From contig NC_003283.11 in assembly GCF_000002985.6 (NCBI RefSeq), positions 14,074,001 through 14,138,000 of the forward strand: 64,000 bases of DNA. The letters are read 5' to 3'. The number at the start of each line of letters is the position of its first letter. The stretch's first letter is position 1. Shown piece by piece: positions 59,296 through 64,000 of the stretch. The DNA comes from Caenorhabditis elegans. Its lineage: Eukaryota; Nematoda; Chromadorea; Rhabditida; Rhabditidae. The notes under the pieces were generated by a model. The model searched no databases and had not been told where the DNA came from. It saw only the letters and a list, made by a program, of their open reading frames with translations. A program made the position numbers and the translations under genes.

Positions 59296-62200
59296 CTGAA
59301 ATAAATTTCCTTATAAAAAATGCAAATAAAAGTGCAGAAAATTATGAATAAAGTAGGCATATGGCTAGGAAGATATTCAAGTGGAACATTTTTTTACTCG
59401 TTCTGACGTTGGTAGTGGTGTTGGCTGACGTATTTTAAAACATTTTCAAATAATCGATAAGTGTTTCGGTTTCAAAGAGCTCTTGATGAGAAAACGAGAG
59501 AGAGAAATTGGAGGAAAGAAGGCTGAGAGAGAGTGGAGAGTGCAGAGAAACAGACAGAAGAAGCTTCTTGGAAGTGAGGAGAGCACAACTGACGCATGAT
59601 TCGGTGCAAAACAGTATTGTACAGAAGTTTGTGATAACGATTGTTGACTGAAAAAGGAACTAAAATTTGCACGTAAAAGTAATTTTAAAACCTTCTAAAG
59701 TTAAAATGAAATCGACAACATTCAAATTTTTGAATGATAGCCTAACTTTCCAAGAATATAATACTAGGCCACAGCAATGTAACACTCCCAATCTGTTATT
59801 CCTCCGTGCGCGCGCGCGTGTAACACCCGTAACAATCCGAAATTCAAATAGAACGAAGCCATGTTCGCCTCACAATCAGTGTTATTTCTCGGGGAAGAGC
59901 GAGATTGGGAGGGGAGTGTTCTGTGTTGTCTCAATTCTTCTTTCTCGGTGAATAATATGAGAGTGTTACAAACTAGCTTCTTCTTCTTCTTATTCTTATT
60001 TCTCTACCGCCACCACCACCATCATCATCATCGTCACCAGCTGGACTTGTTGTACATTCATTCAGTATGGGGTCGGTGGTGGAAAAAAATGGAGAAGGTA
60101 AAACAAACAATGGATGAAAAAATAGAGAGGAAAATTGAAAGAAGAAGAGAGAAAATGGGAGAGAAAGAAGTGGTGGGAATCTAGAGAATAAAATGAAATG
60201 CTAGAGTGATTTGAACTTTTTACGTACTTGAAGAAGGAAAAGTTCACATGAACTACAGAGCTAGGTGTTCTTATTCTGCAGCTTTCTGTAGCGTCTACCC
60301 AAAGGCGCATGCATTTATTCATATGGGTCTCGCCGCGAAAAAATAGTGAATACGAAAGATTTTTCCTATTGTGCATATTTAGTGACATAAACTCATACAC
60401 TTAAACGTGACTTCATTTAATTTCTAATATAAAATTATTTGAAAAATAACTAAATTAATTTTTGGACTTTTCTCGTGGTGTGGCCCATTCGAATAAATCT
60501 GTACGTACGAGACACAGAGCGAAATATGCGACGTGGCCTTAAAGTATATCAGCGGCCTAGTTTTTTTTGCAAAATTACGATTGCAACAGATTTCAAGAGC
60601 AAATCTCAACACTAGTGTTGTTAACGCATATTACTGTTCAGTAAAAAATTAATGGCCTGGGCTGTGAAACCTCGGCCATGGGTGCTTCAGACGTTCAATG
60701 ACCTACAATCGTCAAACAACTTTCCTATTGACCGAGAAGCGTGAAGTGGAAAAGGAAAAGGAGTTTCTAGGCGAAAAAAGTGGGCGCGGGCGGGAGGACA
60801 ATCACCAAAATCACACGCGGACCGGGAAAAAAGGGCGTGGTGGTGGGAGGTTGGGGTGACTGAATTCTCATTTTAGGAATGGTTTTGGTCTATTTGAGTG
60901 AGTGAGTGTTGTCCTTGAGACTAACGGAGGACACTCCTATACTCTCTTTCTCTCTGTCAATCTACAACAACTCTTTTTGTTCGTTTTACGCTAGAATGGT
61001 TAGATAGACGTGTGGAATAGTGATGCTGGAACTAAGAGAGAGCACAGAGAAATTGGAAAAATGGAACTTTTTTCATGTTGAAACTATGCATAATAGAGAA
61101 AAAGTGGAGGGAAACTTGATATAAAAAGTTATGTTACAGTAACTTGATCTGCCATTTTAGTTCAGAACTTCAAAACATAAAACCTCAAAAACCCAAAAAC
61201 CACCTGCTAATCAATTTCCCATTTCTTTTCCTGTTCCTTATCATTCCATTACTTCTTATCATACAATTTTTGTCCTTTGCACATGAAAATGGTGTGATTG
61301 TTTGTTTTTTAGTAGGTTCAGAATAAAAATTCAAGAAAATCCCAATGAAGCCGAACAAAAAACCGATTAATTAAAAACGATTGAACTCATGCGGAATGGC
61401 CTAATTTATACGTGTGGGACAGGTTTGATTGATCATGAATTGAGATCAGAAATTCAAAACAGTTTTGGGCGTAGATTTACGAGGGGAAATTGGGGGAGGA
61501 AAATTGAAAACTTTTTGGTTAATTTCAGGGAAAAGTTTGAATTTGAGAGCAAGAAGAAAGGCTAGGTCTTGTAAAGCGGTTATATTTTGTAGAATTGTGC
61601 TACGTGGCCGCCAAAAATATTGATAACCGAGTTTTTTATCGCAGATTTTTCTATAGTTAAAACCTAGGGTGCTGTAAAATAATATCCAGAAAAAAAGAAA
61701 CAAAAACACTTAAAACAGATAATTTCCTGACTTGAGGCCCAATCAGTCTAATAGGAAAATGTCACAAAAATGTATAGACTAGAAATTGCAAACCGGGAGG
61801 CGAAACTGCCACGATTAGGGCGAGGAAAGAGGCAAGCGAGAAGCTCCCTCTTCACGCCTCGATCGGCTAGAATTCCGAGTCCGGACAAATTTGAACAAAT
61901 TTTAAAATACAAAGGATTCAGTAATTCGAGGGTTCCAAACCAGATGATATTTTGGTAGAAAATGTTAATGTGAATTCTAAATTTGTAGTGAAAAATAAGT
62001 CACATGTAGCATGAATACTAGACGAATCCATTATCCTTGACAAAATGTCACATGGTGAATACCCTAAAAGTACACTTAGGACTATTTCAGATAAAATGTG
62101 GTGTTCGAGGCCCATGAAATTAGGATCAATTGAAATATAAAAAGTGTGTTGAAAAGTGTTCTTGTGTCAGGGTGAAAACCCCAAAACTTGCTTCGAAATC

Positions 62201-63596
62201 AGGTCACTCGCTACGACTTTCAAGAGGGCCGAGAAAAAGTGACGAGAAGAAAGAGAGAGAGAAAGAAGAACAGACATTGTGTGGTGTCCAAACCAAAAGA
62301 GACGCAGTGAAACAAACAGAGTGTGTGTGCTTGAATCAAAATGAGAGATTATTTCATAGATGAGAGACGGCACGCGAGACGCTAGACACGAACTGACCAT
62401 GTCTATTTGCATTCACCTGTGTGAGGATGGAAGAATAAGGGGAGACGGGGGACCACCGCTTTTATATCTCTTGTCTCACTCCAGCATTTTCAATACTATT
62501 TCCGAGAGCGGTGTTCTATCCGTTTTTACCGTTATGTCTCTAACTAGTGGAGGGAATAAGAGAGAAAAAGAGAAATGGTGCGCCGCTAGGGCCTGTCGTC
62601 GCCGACGCGTAATATCATATATTTATATTATATATATATACATATTTATAAATGTGTCTCTGTGTGTTCAATGCGTTGAGAACGGAACACTCTGCTGGGT
62701 CAAAATGTTATTAGTAATTGGAGAATGAAGCATAACGGATCGTCTAGAAAAGTTGTGAAGCTTTTGGGTAGGTAGAGGAGTTGTGGTGGCGCCTCTCACT
62801 CGGAGGACAGGAGATGTAACACTCAATTTCAGTGCAAATCCTGTAGACTTCCAAAAAATGAGGCTCAGCTTCTTTCAATCTTACAAAAATTAAAATTGTT
62901 GATACATTTCATGATACTTTCAAAAATCAAGTTGACAAGGTTTCAAATTTATCTAGAATCTCACTGGATATACATATGATGACTTTTTGCAAAATCCTTG
63001 CCTTAACTATCCTCATTATTTTATTCTACTGTCAACTTAAAATGAAGAGAGTTAAAAGAAAATATATAACTGATAGACAGTAAGATATGAAAAATTAAGA
63101 AAAAATCTAGAAGTCGATCAACAACCAGAACAAATTTTCAAGTTATTTACAATAAATTGTCAAAATGGTAGACAATGCTCAACTACTCGGCAGTTTGCTA
63201 CTCCTGGCGCGCGCACGTTTCGCACCGGGTGCGCGGACGGAGCGCGCTAGTAATAATGTCTCGAACGCCCGGCGCACTCTCTGCGCGCGCCCCGCGCATT
63301 TGATACAAATTTGGTCACGGCTCGTTCCCCATCTTTTCATGATTTTATCAAATACATTGGCAATGTGGAATACTGGGTATATTTAAATTTAATTTTATTA
63401 AAGTGAAAAGCTTTAAAAAAATTAAAAACTTCAAAATTAAAAATTGTTCCGTTGTGCAGCAAGTTCTCTTCTTCCTTTGTTGGAGTTCCTGAAGTTCTTT
63501 CGATGGACCTGAAAAATAAAAAAGTTAATTTCATTCATTGAAACATTTTTCATGTTCATTTGAAAAAGAAAAAAGAACTTACAGAAATCAGGGAAA
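59296..63596. other. 5' flank or upstream introns of par-1
   Basis: No exon I can defend. Notable pieces are CACCACCACCATCATCATCATC (60009-60030), GGGTCTCGCCGCGAAAA at 60325 with TTTTCTCGTGGTGTGGCCC at 60468 (inverted-repeat ends), an AT microsatellite (62615-62650), and a GC-rich patch (63205-63300). The missing par-1 start exon may be here or beyond. Confidence 0.4.
63205..63300. other. GC-rich, CpG-dense patch
   Basis: TGGCGCGCGCAC, CACCGGGTGCG, GGAGCGCGC, CCGGCGC and GCGCGCCCCGCGC occur within 95 bp of otherwise AT-rich DNA, with several self-complementary words. The frame through it has no protein family character. Confidence 0.6.
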
Positions 63597-63864
63597 TCAA
63601 ACAACTTCAAAAATCTTATTTCCAAAGGTCCCTCGTGCATTGGCCGTGTGGAGGTGGTGAACCCAATTCATCTCCATACCTTTGCTGCCTTTCTGAAAAT
63701 ATCAAATTATGTTTATAAATAATTGCTATGTATAAAAGAGGTCAAAGACCTGGTCGTTATCAAATTATTACTCATTTCGAGGAAATCGTTTTTATAATCT
63801 TACCGATGAACTAATTCGTTTAAATCCTCTGAAGATGTGATTCGTCTCAGCATTTATGCACTTT
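63597..63864 (-). CDS. Possible 3' end of a gene entering from the right edge
   Basis: Two segments with good splice sites, 63864-63804 and 63692-63597, read together as KCINAETNHIFRGFKRISSS, then KGSKGMEMNWVHHLHTANAR and GTFGNKIFEVV-stop. A third acceptor-bounded segment begins at 63508 but does not continue this frame. No family is recognised. It could equally be non-coding sequence or far-upstream par-1 sequence. Confidence 0.25.
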
Positions 63865-64000
63865 CTGCAAATTTTTTCATTAATATTTAATTGAAATTTA
63901 ATAAAAAATAAAGAAAATGCGTAAAGTCGAAAAAAAAACTGAAAAAACACAGCTTGAAAAACTTGGCAGAGTTGAAATCTCGGCCGCGGCCGCGATCTGC

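Noticed and set aside
59401-59445. Candidate microexon PTPLPTSER in phase 0 just before par-1 exon 59295
   Set aside because: About 27 nt with a weak donor (CGA|GTAAAA) and no ATG. Too little to support.
62167-62470. Possible minus-strand promoter (TATAAA at 62466-62461) with a frame MVSSCLASRVPSLIYE
   Set aside because: The frame has no link in phase to par-1 exon 59295, and the nearest donor would leave a first exon of about 18 nt.

Overview
The window is nuclear DNA from a Caenorhabditis nematode, most probably C. elegans or a very close relative. The reasons are AT-rich sequence with short introns ending in TTTTCAG, abundant palindromic MITE-like repeats, a short interstitial run of TTAGGC (the nematode telomere unit), tandem secreted-protein families, and an unmistakable PAR-1/MARK kinase gene. 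No prokaryotic features are present. All multi-exon models were spliced by hand from reading frame and splice-site sequence, so they are predictions without transcript support.

Region 1 (1-11.4 kb, + strand) holds four tandem paralogues of a secreted family I cannot match to any named family. They combine a signal peptide beginning MIWQ/MIWS/MIWH, zero to three copies of a six-cysteine unit (core CG-[VI]-P...NP...C..WN), an optional Thr/Ser-rich linker, and an optional four-cysteine C-terminal tail. Upstream DNA is duplicated along with the genes. A decayed mariner element (3167-4405) with perfect 28-bp terminal repeats sits between genes A and B.

Region 2 (12-28.7 kb) is mainly a cluster of secreted cysteine-rich proteins of the nematode DUF19 (T20D4.11-like) type: seven genes here on both strands (E, G, I, J, K, L, M) and an eighth (P) at 36.4-38.0 kb. 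Two non-secreted genes lie among them: F, a small Ser-rich/basic protein, and H, a basic probably nuclear protein of seven exons. Four copies of a dispersed hairpin-bearing repeat sit in the introns or upstream regions of this cluster.

Region 3 (30.2-36.1 kb) has two single-exon genes for secreted, almost wholly repetitive proteins: N (686 aa, 19-residue units with R-x-x-R sites) and O (746 aa, about 35 units of exactly 20 residues with Lys-Arg sites). They share a TATATAAG core promoter at the same spacing and the same first codons, so they are probably related and similarly regulated.

Region 4 (38.8-59.3 kb or beyond, - strand) is par-1. I can place the kinase, UBA and KA1 exons, a long Ser/Thr/Gln-rich linker, three alternative 5' exons that all enter the kinase exon in phase 2, and two pairs of exons that by phase must be mutually exclusive, one of which uses a GC donor. 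One large par-1 intron holds a 15-bp minisatellite and a 35-bp satellite whose unit contains the E2F consensus TTTGGCGGGAAA. The last 4 kb is 5' flank or intron of par-1 plus a doubtful fragment of another minus-strand gene at the right edge.
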